DNA from: Myroides profundi
Lineage (GTDB): Bacteria > Bacteroidota > Bacteroidia > Flavobacteriales > Flavobacteriaceae
Length of the DNA: 64,000 bases
Assembly: GCF_000833025.1 (NCBI RefSeq)
Contig: NZ_CP010817.1
Location: 2,790,001 to 2,854,000, forward strand
Direction: 5' to 3'
Shown: in pieces, positions 47,544 to 55,451 of the stretch
How the letters are laid out: each line of letters starts with the position of its first letter
How positions within the stretch are numbered: position 1 is the stretch's first letter
Program-made: the position numbers and the translations under genes
Notes under the pieces: model-generated
What the model saw: the letters and a program-made list of their open reading frames with translations, nothing else
The model's database searches: none
What the model was told of the DNA's origin: nothing

Positions 47544-48977
47544 TTAGTCTTGAAGAAAATATTCATCTTGAAAACCTATTAGGTACAATTTATCCTTAGC
47601 ACGAGTCATCGCTGTATATAACCACTTTACATAATCTTCGGTTATACCGTCAGGCAAATAAGGCTGCTCAATAAATACTGTTTCCCATTGTCCACCTTGA
47701 GATTTATGACAAGTAATAGCGTACGAAAACTTAACTTGCAGAGCATTAAAGTACTCGTTTTCTTTTAACTTCTGCATTTTTCGATACTTGGTTATTTCGT
47801 CTTCATAATCTAATAAAACCTCATTATACAGTTTATTCATTTGATCATACGTAAGAGCGGGCGACTCACTAGTCAGAGTATCTAAAAATATCATGGTATC
47901 AAAAGGAGTCATATCAGGATAATCAATCATTCTAATTCGTACAGAAGCATATCTAAACCCATACAACTCTACTGTTCTATAAATCTGAAGTACCTCTATG
48001 ATATCCCCATTGGCGATAAAGTCTGTAACAGTTGAATCTTTAAGCCAAAAATAATTATTCTTCACAACCATCAATAAATCTCCTGCAGATATCTCACTGT
48101 CCTTATCTAAAATACGAGCTCTGATCTGTTGATTATACGCATTCGCTCTCTTATTTGACCGAACTATAAAAGTAGTCTCTTCTGGCCCACTATTAGAATA
48201 CGAAGAGTATATCGCATCCTGAATATCGTATCCATCTACTAAACGTACTATATCTTTAAAACCTTGTAATTGGAACTGAAAGGTATCCGCAAAATAAGAT
48301 CCAATAGCTAAACGCAATTCTGTGGCATTATATAAGATCCCTGAATCTCCTTCTTGACGCATTACTTCATCTAATTCTATATGCTGAATATCCATATTAT
48401 AATGAAAACCTAGCTGATCTATATCTAATGCAGGGCTGATATTCATTCCTACAGGAGGCAGCTGTGCTGTATCTCCTATCAATATCAACTTACAATTAAA
48501 CCCTGAATACACATAATACACTAAGTCATCTAACAGTGATCCATGTGGATACATTGAGGTATCTCCTGCACTAGCATCTCCTATCATAGAAGCCTCATCT
48601 ACTATAAATATCGTATTTCGATTTCTATTATGACGCATCGTGTATTGAAACACGCCACCTGCCTTACTAGGTTTAGGATAATAAATATTCTTATGAATGG
48701 TAAAAGCAGATCGATTAGAATAATTACTAATTACCTTAGCCGCACGTCCAGTAGGCGCAAGCATCACAGAGAACTTATTAACGCTTCTCAACTCATTAAC
48801 TACGGTAGACAACAATGTAGTTTTACCAGTACCCGCATATCCTTTTAATACAAACAATTCATCTTGTGTGTCATTTGTAACAAAATCAGCAATCTTCTGA
48901 AGAAAAATGTCTTGCTTTAACGTTAAATCATAAGGAAATTTCTGACGGAGTAGTTTATAAAACTGTTGACCTATCAT
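47544..48977 (-). CDS. RecD-like/Dda-like superfamily 1 DNA helicase
   Basis: A 477-residue ATP-dependent helicase. Walker A is KGYAGTGKTTLL (about residues 44-55), Walker B is FIVDEASMI, motif III is LILIGDTAQLPPVG, and motif VI region is WLYTAMTRAKDKLYLIG. The SYAITCHKSQGGQW motif near residue 430 is typical of the RecD2/Dda group. It lacks the long N-terminal extension of RecD2, so it is a compact helicase. A minus-strand TATCTTTG lies at 49009-49016. Confidence 0.9.
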   Translation of the reverse strand: MIGQQFYKLLRQKFPYDLTLKQDIFLQKIADFVTNDTQDELFVLKGYAGTGKTTLLSTVVNELRSVNKFSVMLAPTGRAAKVISNYSNRSAFTIHKNIYYPKPSKAGGVFQYTMRHNRNRNTIFIVDEASMIGDASAGDTSMYPHGSLLDDLVYYVYSGFNCKLILIGDTAQLPPVGMNISPALDIDQLGFHYNMDIQHIELDEVMRQEGDSGILYNATELRLAIGSYFADTFQFQLQGFKDIVRLVDGYDIQDAIYSSYSNSGPEETTFIVRSNKRANAYNQQIRARILDKDSEISAGDLLMVVKNNYFWLKDSTVTDFIANGDIIEVLQIYRTVELYGFRYASVRIRMIDYPDMTPFDTMIFLDTLTSESPALTYDQMNKLYNEVLLDYEDEITKYRKMQKLKENEYFNALQVKFSYAITCHKSQGGQWETVFIEQPYLPDGITEDYVKWLYTAMTRAKDKLYLIGFQDEYFLQD

Positions 48978-49008
48978 AGTTGTATATTCTTTTTTATCTA
49001 TTGTATGC

Positions 49009-49016
49009 CAAAGATA
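49009..49016 (-). promoter_or_regulatory. Promoter -7 element (TATCTTTG) for the RecD-like helicase gene
   Basis: An exact TAnnTTTG match, 31 bp before the start codon on the minus strand; no TTG at the right spacing. Confidence 0.5.
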
Positions 49017-49060
49017 CTAAGCTTTTTATCCCTTGACTAGAAGATTGCAATAAAAAAGTG

Positions 49061-49068
49061 TAATTTTG
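49061..49068 (+). promoter_or_regulatory. Promoter -7 element (TAATTTTG) for the DUF3822-rsmD operon
   Basis: An exact TAnnTTTG match, 32 bp before the ATG. TTG words lie 13 and 25 bp upstream, neither ideal. Confidence 0.5.
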
Positions 49069-49100
49069 CCTATATTCGAAATTCATATTTTAAACTCACG

Positions 49101-49892
49101 ATGTCAAAGAATTACCATAAACTTTTAATACAAGTTTCTTTAAATAAATTCTCTTTTGCTATTAAAGACAAATTAGCACATGAGATTATTCACTTTGCAT
49201 CTGAAGCTATTTCTCAAACTAAATCTATAGAGGAACAGTTAGATAAAATTTTTCAAAAGCATATAGAATTAACAGATAGATACGATGAAGTAATTGTACT
49301 ACATGATAATACACTTAATACTTTTATTCCGAGAGAACTCTTCAATGAAGATTCTATGGGGCATTACCTTCAATATTCAACCAAAGTATTCTCAACAGAT
49401 TTCTTTGCCTATGATGAGTTAGAAAGTAATTCGCTTAATAATGTGTATGTTCCTTATGTCAATATCAATAATTATTTAATTGATAAATTTGGAAGCTTTA
49501 CTTATCACAACATTAATACATTACTAGTAGAGATTTTACTTAAAAAGTCAAGTAAAAATACTCAAAAAGAAGTTTATGCTTTTTTACAAAAGGATCACTT
49601 TGAATTAGTAATAGTTTGCAATGGTGAATTGATATTCTTTAATTCATTTCAATATCAGACAGCGCAAGACTTTATTTATTACATCTTGTTTACTTATGAA
49701 CAATTAGAATTAAATACAGAGTCAAACCCACTCTATTTGATGGGAAGAGTAGATACGGATGACTCATATTATGAACAAGCATACATCTACATTCGAGAAG
49801 TCAATGTAGTAGATAATAATTTTTTTATTAGTGATGATCTTTTATTACATCATCAAGTACCTAAACAATATTACATTTTATTCCATTCATGA
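49101..49892 (+). CDS. DUF3822-family protein
   Basis: A 263-residue soluble protein with no signal peptide. Its position directly before rsmD with a 4-bp overlap, length and strand pattern fit the DUF3822 family, which in Bacteroidota is found beside rsmD. Recognisable parts are LLIQVSLNKFSFAI at the start, VPYVNINNYLIDKFGSF in the middle and VVCNGELIFFNSFQYQTAQDFIYYI late. The alternating strand pattern is reminiscent of actin-like ATPase folds, but this is a guess. The function is unknown. Confidence 0.8.
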   Translation: MSKNYHKLLIQVSLNKFSFAIKDKLAHEIIHFASEAISQTKSIEEQLDKIFQKHIELTDRYDEVIVLHDNTLNTFIPRELFNEDSMGHYLQYSTKVFSTDFFAYDELESNSLNNVYVPYVNINNYLIDKFGSFTYHNINTLLVEILLKKSSKNTQKEVYAFLQKDHFELVIVCNGELIFFNSFQYQTAQDFIYYILFTYEQLELNTESNPLYLMGRVDTDDSYYEQAYIYIREVNVVDNNFFISDDLLLHHQVPKQYYILFHS

Positions 49893-50461
49893 GAATTATA
49901 TCAGGAAAACTAAAAGGAAGACGTATTTCGCCCCCTAAAAATCTACCTGTCCGCCCTACAACGGATATGAGTAAAGAATCTCTATTTAATATTCTAAATA
50001 ATCACTTTAATTTTAGTGAACTAACCATATTAGACCTATTCGCAGGTACAGGAAACATCAGTTATGAATTTGCTTCTAGAGGAGCTGAATCTATCGTAAG
50101 TGTGGATGGTGATATGGGTTGCGTTAACTTTATAAAGAAAACAGCAAAAGAACTAGACCTTAATATTATCCCACTAAAGTCTGACGTATTTAAATTTATA
50201 GAGAAGCATCAGGCTTCTTATGATATCGTTTTTGCCGACCCTCCTTATGATTTTACCCAAGAACAATTTGAGAAAATACTAAAGGATATTTTTGAGAAAG
50301 GACTTGTTGATGAGCAAGGTATGGTTGTTATAGAACACTCTAAGTTTACTAAAATGGATCATTTAGAACATTTCTCTTTCGAAAAAAACTATGGTGGTTC
50401 TGTATTTACCTTCTTTGAATACGAGCTAGAAGATGAGGAGGATGAAGACGATGATGAATAA
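49889..50461 (+). CDS. rsmD: 16S rRNA (guanine(966)-N2)-methyltransferase
   Basis: A 190-residue SAM-dependent RNA methyltransferase. The family start MRIISGKLKGRRI is followed by RPTTDMSKESLFNIL, the SAM motif LDLFAGTGNISYEFASRGA (about residues 49-67), and the catalytic motif FADPPYDF (about 110-117). The last 14 residues are almost all acidic. Its ATG overlaps the DUF3822 stop by 4 bp, suggesting coupled translation. Confidence 0.93.
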   Translation: MRIISGKLKGRRISPPKNLPVRPTTDMSKESLFNILNNHFNFSELTILDLFAGTGNISYEFASRGAESIVSVDGDMGCVNFIKKTAKELDLNIIPLKSDVFKFIEKHQASYDIVFADPPYDFTQEQFEKILKDIFEKGLVDEQGMVVIEHSKFTKMDHLEHFSFEKNYGGSVFTFFEYELEDEEDEDDDE

Positions 50462-50479
50462 ATCTCATACTAACATATA

Positions 50480-50516
50480 AAAAAAGGACTATTATCTTAG
50501 ATAATAGTCCTTTTTT
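50480..50516 (+). terminator. Terminator of the DUF3822-rsmD operon
   Basis: A 17-bp perfect stem (50480-50496 with 50500-50516) with a 3-nt loop, A-rich before and T-rich after. It may also serve the rnpB transcript arriving from the other side. Confidence 0.92.
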
Positions 50517-50540
50517 AGTACCTAATAGATACTAAAAATA

Positions 50541-50852
50541 AAGAGTAAACCTATAAGCCGGATTCTGTAAGTACCGAAGTACCCCCTTATCATTTATCCC
50601 GGCTATCAATTACTCGATAGCTCTATCTGCCTACCCCTAAAGCATCGGGCGGGCACCCTCAAACGCTAAATATACATGACATTTCACCGCATAGAGTTTA
50701 CCTGGTTTCACTACAGCATTACCTGTACATACTTTCTGTTGCACTTGTCCTCTTGGCAAACCAAGGATGGGCGTTACCCATTATGCCTCCCTATGGTGTC
50801 CAGACTTTCCTCTATTTTCATTACTGAAAGTAGCGATAAGGCAGTTTACTCT
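50541..50852 (-). ncRNA. rnpB: RNase P RNA, bacterial class A
   Basis: On the minus strand the RNA begins with AGAGTAAACTGCC, which pairs with GGTTTACTCT at the 3' end to form helix P1. The conserved 5' P4 element GAGGAAAGTCTGGACACC and the 3' element ACAGAATCCGGCTTATAG are both present, as are GGGTGCCCGCC-like and AGGTAAACTC segments. This is the catalytic RNA that matures tRNA 5' ends. The exact ends are estimated from the P1 pairing and the promoter, and may be off by a few bases. A frame in the same place (50676-50864) is not a gene. Confidence 0.96.
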
Positions 50853-50855
50853 CTG

Positions 50856-50883
50856 CAAAAGTAATTCATTTCTCACAACACAA
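50856..50883 (-). promoter_or_regulatory. Promoter of rnpB
   Basis: On the minus strand, TTG (50883-50881), a 17-bp spacer and TACTTTTG (50863-50856), placed so that transcription would begin at the first bases of helix P1. Confidence 0.8.
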
Positions 50884-51089
50884 AAAATTATTTACTAGTA
50901 TTATTTTATCATTTTAGAACTAATGACATTAAATAACTCCTTATTCTTTAGTAAAGAAATACTTACCTAGCTTAATAAAAGAATAAATATAATTTTAAAG
51001 AAAATTTCTCTCTTTGATAATCCGCTTTTTTGGCATAAAATTATATCGTTCCTCTACTACATAAATAAGGGTTAGTAAACTATTTTGCT

Positions 51090-51097
51090 TACTTTTG
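51090..51097 (+). promoter_or_regulatory. Promoter -7 element (TACTTTTG) for murQ
   Basis: An exact TAnnTTTG match. It contains the TTG at 51095 that opens the longest murQ frame, so that codon would lie upstream of transcription and cannot be the start. Confidence 0.6.
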
Positions 51098-51127
51098 TGT
51101 TCATACTTTTTTAAAAACTATTCAAAA

Positions 51128-51946
51128 GTGAGTTTTATAAAAATTACAGAACAATCTTCTAATTATGATAATCTAGACAAGATGTCTATCCAAGAATTAT
51201 TGTCTAATATCAATCAAGAAGATCTTTCTGTTCCCTTAGCTGTAGAAAAAGCAATTCCTCAAATAGAAAAGACAGTAACACAAGTTGTTTCTAAATTAAA
51301 CAATGGAGGAAGACTATTCTACATTGGAGCAGGTACTTCAGGACGATTAGGAATCCTAGATGCTTCAGAATGCCCTCCTACTTATGGAGTATCACCTGAT
51401 TTAGTTATAGGAATCATCGCTGGAGGAGATCACGCCATTAGACATGCTGTAGAAAATGCAGAAGACAATCCTTTACAAGGTTGGTTAGATTTACAACAGT
51501 ACAATGTCAATTCAAAAGATATTGTCATTGGTATCGCCGCATCTGGTACTACTCCCTATGTTATTAAAGCATTAGAACAATGCCAAAAAAATAAAATCAC
51601 AACAAGTTGTATAACTTGTAATCCTCAAAGTCCTCTTGCTGAAGTAGCTGATTATCCTATAGAGGTAATCGTAGGACCTGAATTTGTAACAGGTAGCTCT
51701 CGTATGAAAGCTGGTACTGCTCAGAAACTTATTCTTAATATGATCTCAACTAGTAGTATGATACAAATTGGTCGAGTAAAAGGCAATAAAATGGTCGATA
51801 TGAAAATGACTAATGCTAAACTACAAGAAAGAGGAATACAAATGATTATAAATGAATTAAATATAGACTATACTATTGCTAAAGGACTTTTAGACCAATA
51901 TCAGAATGTCCGCTTAGCAATAGAAAGTTTTAAATCAACTAAATAA
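51128..51946 (+). CDS. murQ: N-acetylmuramic acid 6-phosphate etherase
   Basis: A 272-residue SIS-domain lyase that splits the lactyl ether of MurNAc-6-P to give GlcNAc-6-P, a step in recycling of cell-wall sugar. Family marks are ITEQSSNYDNLDKMS at the start, FYIGAGTSGRLGILDASECPPT (in parts, FYIGAGTSGRLG and DASECPPT), IAGGDHAIR and GSSRMKAGTAQK with the catalytic region. The GTG at 51128 is chosen because it aligns with the family N-terminus and because the upstream TTG lies in the promoter. murP or anmK are not nearby. Confidence 0.93.
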   Translation: MSFIKITEQSSNYDNLDKMSIQELLSNINQEDLSVPLAVEKAIPQIEKTVTQVVSKLNNGGRLFYIGAGTSGRLGILDASECPPTYGVSPDLVIGIIAGGDHAIRHAVENAEDNPLQGWLDLQQYNVNSKDIVIGIAASGTTPYVIKALEQCQKNKITTSCITCNPQSPLAEVADYPIEVIVGPEFVTGSSRMKAGTAQKLILNMISTSSMIQIGRVKGNKMVDMKMTNAKLQERGIQMIINELNIDYTIAKGLLDQYQNVRLAIESFKSTK

Positions 51947-52176
51947 TGGAAGAACCACAAACTGATCGAAAACTGTTGAGCAAAGGTGTAAAATACTTAA
52001 TGATTACTTTACCCCTTATGTTTTTAGGCCCTATCGTTATCCATAGTTCTTTAAAAAATCAAGCTCATCCTTTTTTCTATCCTATACTTATTTTAGGATG
52101 TTTAATATGCTTAACTTCTATGCTATTATTTTTTAAAGGATTACAAACTATTATAAAATCACTTTTTGGAAATTAA
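51946..52176 (+). CDS. Small membrane protein, DUF6095-like
   Basis: A 76-residue protein with two transmembrane helices (about 16-33 and 43-63). Its ATG overlaps the last base of the murQ stop codon (TAATG), so translation is probably coupled. The arrangement after murQ and the KGVKYLMITLPLMFLGPIVI start resemble the DUF6095 family of Flavobacteria. The function is unknown. Confidence 0.75.
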   Translation: MEEPQTDRKLLSKGVKYLMITLPLMFLGPIVIHSSLKNQAHPFFYPILILGCLICLTSMLLFFKGLQTIIKSLFGN

Positions 52177-52180
52177 AAAC

Positions 52181-52564
52181 ATGAAAACTAAACTACTTTA
52201 CTTTTTACCTTTTTTATTTTTATTAGCCTCTTGTTATAATCAAGAAAGAAATTGTGCTAAATTTAAAACAGGTAAATTCGAATTTACTGCTGAAATTAAT
52301 GGAGAAAAGAAAGTTTCTACTTTCATTAGAACTGAAGAATTAGAAATAGAAACATTCGAAGGTAAAACAGATAGTGCTGCTATACGTTGGGTAAACGATT
52401 GCGAGTTTATCTTAGAGAAACTTAATCCTAAGACTATGGCTGATAAAAAGCCTGTTAGCATTAAGATAATTACTACGGACGGAGATCTATGTACTTTTGA
52501 ATACGGGTATGTAGGAGATGCAAGAAGAGAAAGAGGAACTATTAAAAAAATAGCTGATTTATAA
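52181..52564 (+). CDS. Small lipoprotein of unknown function
   Basis: A 127-residue lipoprotein with lipobox LASC (Cys18). The mature part has a CAKFKTGKFEFTAEINGE start and a RWVNDCEFILEKLNPKTMADKKP-type middle with two Cys that may pair. I recall close homologues carrying the unlikely label DNA topoisomerase IV in flavobacterial genomes, which this sequence does not support. The longest frame starts at a TTG at 52166; the ATG at 52181 starts the signal peptide. It lies after the DUF6095-like gene and before terC. Confidence 0.75.
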   Translation: MKTKLLYFLPFLFLLASCYNQERNCAKFKTGKFEFTAEINGEKKVSTFIRTEELEIETFEGKTDSAAIRWVNDCEFILEKLNPKTMADKKPVSIKIITTDGDLCTFEYGYVGDARRERGTIKKIADL

Positions 52565-52585
52565 TCTAATCCACAACTAAATACT

Positions 52586-53383
52586 ATGGAAGTATTTTTA
52601 ACTGCAGATGCTATAGTAGCATTTATTACATTGACATTCTTAGAAATTGTTTTAGGAATAGACAATGTTATCTTCATCTCAATCGTCACAGGTAAACTAC
52701 CTGAAGAACAACGCAAAAAAGCAACAAAAATAGGGCTGTTTTTAGCCATGTTTATGCGTATTGGATTATTGTTTGGTGTTACATGGCTTATCGCTATGAA
52801 AAAACCTTTATTTAGTATCAATTGGAGTTGGTTTAGCGCAGACTTCAATGGTCAAGCATTAATCTTATTAGGAGGAGGAATCTTCTTGATTTATAAATCG
52901 ACCAAAGAGATACATGAAAAGGTAGCTCATGTCCATGACCATCATCCTATAGATGAAGCCCCTAATGCAAAAAAAATAGCTACTAAATCATTTGGTAACA
53001 TTATCATGCAGATCTTAATGATTGATATTATATTCTCTGTTGATAGTATTCTAACAGCTGTAGGTATGACCAATGGCTTACAAGGAGCTCTATATATTAT
53101 GATTGCTGCAGTTATTGTTTCTGTTGGAGTGATGATGTTGTTTGCTATACCTGTAGGTAACTTTGTTAATAAGAACCCTTCTATTCAGATTCTTGCACTT
53201 TCATTCTTAATATTAATTGGATTCATGCTTACTACAGAGAGTATGCACATCTCACATGCTGTATTGGCTGGGCAAGAAATAGGAGCTGTACCAAAAGGTT
53301 ATTTATATTTTGCTATTGCATTCTCCTTAGCTGTAGAGTTCATCAATATGAAACTACGTAAGAAGAGCAATCCTAGTACTTAA
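52586..53383 (+). CDS. TerC-family membrane protein (probable metal exporter)
   Basis: A 265-residue inner-membrane protein with about seven hydrophobic helices. The two acidic motifs of the family are LGIDNVIFIS (about residues 23-32) and DIIFSVDSILTAVGM (about 148-162). A His-rich loop (HVHDHHP, about 113-119) fits metal binding. TerC relatives export manganese or load it onto extracellular enzymes. The gene is last in the murQ-DUF6095-lipoprotein-terC run, ended by a long perfect hairpin. Confidence 0.9.
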   Translation: MEVFLTADAIVAFITLTFLEIVLGIDNVIFISIVTGKLPEEQRKKATKIGLFLAMFMRIGLLFGVTWLIAMKKPLFSINWSWFSADFNGQALILLGGGIFLIYKSTKEIHEKVAHVHDHHPIDEAPNAKKIATKSFGNIIMQILMIDIIFSVDSILTAVGMTNGLQGALYIMIAAVIVSVGVMMLFAIPVGNFVNKNPSIQILALSFLILIGFMLTTESMHISHAVLAGQEIGAVPKGYLYFAIAFSLAVEFINMKLRKKSNPST

Positions 53384-53400
53384 ATAAAACCAACACCTAT

Positions 53401-53444
53401 ATAAAACAAAAAACTCCTTCAATTGAAGGAGTTTTTTGTTTTAT
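53401..53444. terminator. Bidirectional terminator between terC and trmH
   Basis: A perfect 20-bp stem (53401-53420 with 53425-53444) with an AATT loop, the longest perfect hairpin of the window, between convergent genes. Confidence 0.95.
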
Positions 53445-53445
53445 A

Positions 53446-54126
53446 TTATTGCTTAGATTCTAAGTAACGTTCAGTTACAAAATCAATATCTTTAATAGAC
53501 TTTCTAGCCCAATCAATTCTTTTTGCAAGTATTTCTTCTTCTTTTAACCTCCAATCCACATCTGAGTTTCTTACTCTCGTAGTTAGATTCTGAATAATAA
53601 TTGCAGCTGATACTGATATATTCAAACTTTCTGTAAAACCGACCATCGGTATTTTAATATAAGCATCTGCCTGTTCTATGATTTCAGGAGACAGCCCATT
53701 TTTTTCTGTACCAAAAAATATAGCAGAAGGCTTACTAATATCAAAGTCTTCTAAATGATTCGCTTCTACATGAGGAGTAGTTGCCACAATCTGATAGCCT
53801 TTTTTTCTGATATCTTCAATGGCTGTAGGTATAGAAGCATAACGATGAATGTCTACCCACTTCTCAGCACCTAACGCTATTTCTTTATCTATACGCTTTC
53901 CAAATTTTTGTTCTATAACATGCAAGTCTTGTACACCAAAAACCTCACAACTACGCATTACAGCACTCGTATTATGTAATTGGTATACATCTTCAGCTAC
54001 AACAGTAAAATGATTTGTACGATCTTTTAAAACTTCTTTAAAACGTTCTACTCTATTTTCAGTCAAGAAAGTCTCTAAGTATTCTAAATAATCAACGTCC
54101 TGAAATAGCTTATTTGAAATATTCAT
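53446..54126 (-). CDS. trmH: tRNA (guanosine(18)-2'-O)-methyltransferase, SPOUT family
   Basis: A 226-residue SpoU/TrmH-type methyltransferase. The NTSAVMRSCEVFGV motif (about residues 51-64), the FFGTEKNGLSPEII motif (about 136-149) and IPMVGFTESLNISVSAAI (about 160-177) form the knotted SAM site. The extra C-terminal helices (WRLKEEEILAKRIDWARKSI) are those of TrmH, which methylates G18 in the D-loop. A minus-strand TACCTTTG lies at 54152-54159. Confidence 0.9.
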   Translation of the reverse strand: MNISNKLFQDVDYLEYLETFLTENRVERFKEVLKDRTNHFTVVAEDVYQLHNTSAVMRSCEVFGVQDLHVIEQKFGKRIDKEIALGAEKWVDIHRYASIPTAIEDIRKKGYQIVATTPHVEANHLEDFDISKPSAIFFGTEKNGLSPEIIEQADAYIKIPMVGFTESLNISVSAAIIIQNLTTRVRNSDVDWRLKEEEILAKRIDWARKSIKDIDFVTERYLESKQ

Positions 54127-54151
54127 TATATATTTATTTTTAAGACAATTG

Positions 54152-54159
54152 CAAAGGTA
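54152..54159 (-). promoter_or_regulatory. Promoter -7 element (TACCTTTG) for trmH
   Basis: An exact TAnnTTTG match 25 bp before the start, in the 41-bp space between the divergent trmH and sirtuin genes. Confidence 0.5.
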
Positions 54160-54167
54160 AGAATATT

Positions 54168-54863
54168 ATGGAAAAAAAATTAGTCGTCCTTTCAGGCGCA
54201 GGAATGAGTGCAGAAAGTGGTATTAAAACATTCCGAGATGCTGATGGATTATGGGAAGGGCATGATGTTATGCAGGTAGCTTCACCTCAAGGGTGGCAAC
54301 AAAACAAAGAATTAGTCTTGCAATTTTATAATAATCGCAGACGCCAACTCTTAAGTTGTCAACCCAATAAAGCTCACTATATTCTAGCTCAATTAGAACA
54401 ATACTACAATGTAAGTATCATCACTCAGAATGTAGATGATCTTCATGAGCGTGCAGGATCTAATAATATTATTCATTTACATGGAGAACTATTAAAAGTG
54501 CGTAGCGAACAGAATGAAAAACTAATATACCCTTGGTCAAAAGATCTCTTAACAGATGATTCTAACGAATTCGGCCACTCCTTAAGGCCTCATATAGTTT
54601 GGTTTGGAGAAATGGTTCCTGAACTAGAAAAAGCTATTCCTTTAGTAGAAGCAGCAGATATCATCATCATCATAGGAACATCTATGCAAGTGTATCCTGC
54701 AGCCTCACTAATATCTTACGCTAGATCAGATGCTCAAGCCTATTATATAGACACTAACCCTGCATTAGTTCAACATACTCCTTGCGAATTAACAGTACTA
54801 AAAAACACAGCCTCAGAAGGGCTTAATTCAATACTAAATGAACTAATAAAAAAAGCACAATAA
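54168..54863 (+). CDS. cobB: Sirtuin NAD-dependent protein deacylase (CobB-like), zinc cysteines absent
   Basis: A 231-residue Sir2-family enzyme that removes acyl groups from lysines with NAD. The NAD motif is SGAGMSAESGIKTFRDADGLW (in parts, GAGMSAESGI and TFRDADGLW), the TQNVDDLHERAG motif is at about residue 86, and the catalytic His is in HLHGELLK (about residue 107). Tyr54 and Arg57 in FYNNR fit the Tyr-x-x-Arg signature of desuccinylating class III members. The zinc-binding module between HGEL and VWFGEMVP has no cysteine, so no structural zinc is expected. Divergent from trmH. Confidence 0.88.
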   Translation: MEKKLVVLSGAGMSAESGIKTFRDADGLWEGHDVMQVASPQGWQQNKELVLQFYNNRRRQLLSCQPNKAHYILAQLEQYYNVSIITQNVDDLHERAGSNNIIHLHGELLKVRSEQNEKLIYPWSKDLLTDDSNEFGHSLRPHIVWFGEMVPELEKAIPLVEAADIIIIIGTSMQVYPAASLISYARSDAQAYYIDTNPALVQHTPCELTVLKNTASEGLNSILNELIKKAQ

Positions 54864-54922
54864 TTTGTTAGAATAAAAAAAGATACTACTTTAGAGTTCT
54901 AAACAATTAACTAATCAATTTT

Positions 54923-55345
54923 ATGAAAAAACTTTTTTTATTCCTTGTTACCTCAATCTCTTTGAGCGTTGTAAGCTGTTCTAGCGATGACAATAGTAAG
55001 AATGACCCAAAACCTACAGGATATCCAGAGCAAATAAACAATGTTGATTTCTCAAATAAACAACCTGGTGATACAGCTATTTTAAAAGGAAAAGGTTTTG
55101 ATGAAAGTAAAGCTGGAGAATACACAATCAATTTTACTAAAAAATTACCAAGTAAAAAAACAAATGCTGAAAAAGGAACACGCGCGTTACAACCAGGAGA
55201 ATCTGACACACCAATTCCTGCATATATTTTCAAAGTAACACCAACAGAAGTACACTTTGAAATTCCTAAAGATGCAGGTAATGGTAGAGTAGACTTCATC
55301 TATAAAAACTACACAACACCAATAGGTACTTACCAAGTTAAATAA
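54923..55345 (+). CDS. Small lipoprotein with IPT/TIG-like beta domain
   Basis: A 140-residue lipoprotein with signal ending VVSCSSDDNS, where the acidic Ser-Asp residues after Cys19 suggest surface export. The body resembles an immunoglobulin-like IPT/TIG domain: FSNKQPGDTAILKGKGFDESK early and a VDFIYKNYTTPIGTY strand late. This is an inference from pattern. It stands alone with its own terminator. Confidence 0.7.
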   Translation: MKKLFLFLVTSISLSVVSCSSDDNSKNDPKPTGYPEQINNVDFSNKQPGDTAILKGKGFDESKAGEYTINFTKKLPSKKTNAEKGTRALQPGESDTPIPAYIFKVTPTEVHFEIPKDAGNGRVDFIYKNYTTPIGTYQVK

Positions 55346-55348
55346 CAT

Positions 55349-55384
55349 AAAAGGTCTTAAGAAATAATCTTAAGACCTTTTTGT
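55349..55384 (+). terminator. Terminator after the IPT-like lipoprotein gene
   Basis: A 13-bp perfect stem (55349-55361 with 55369-55381) and a T-rich tail. Confidence 0.9.
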
Positions 55385-55387
55385 TTT

Positions 55388-55426
55388 AAAAAAAAAGAGA
55401 AAGCCTTTATACTTTCTAAAGGCTTT
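55388..55426 (-). terminator. Terminator of the secreted-paralogue operon
   Basis: A 10-bp stem (55400-55409 with 55417-55426) and, on the minus strand, a T run complementary to A at 55388-55396, separated from the stem by CTC. Confidence 0.7.
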
Positions 55427-55451
55427 TACTACTCTATATTTTTATAGGGTA

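Noticed and set aside
50676-50864. A 62-codon frame on the plus strand.
   Set aside because: It lies inside rnpB, whose conserved elements and promoter explain the sequence on the minus strand.
52240-52848. A 202-codon minus-strand frame.
   Set aside because: It lies antisense across the lipoprotein and terC genes, both of which have recognisable products.
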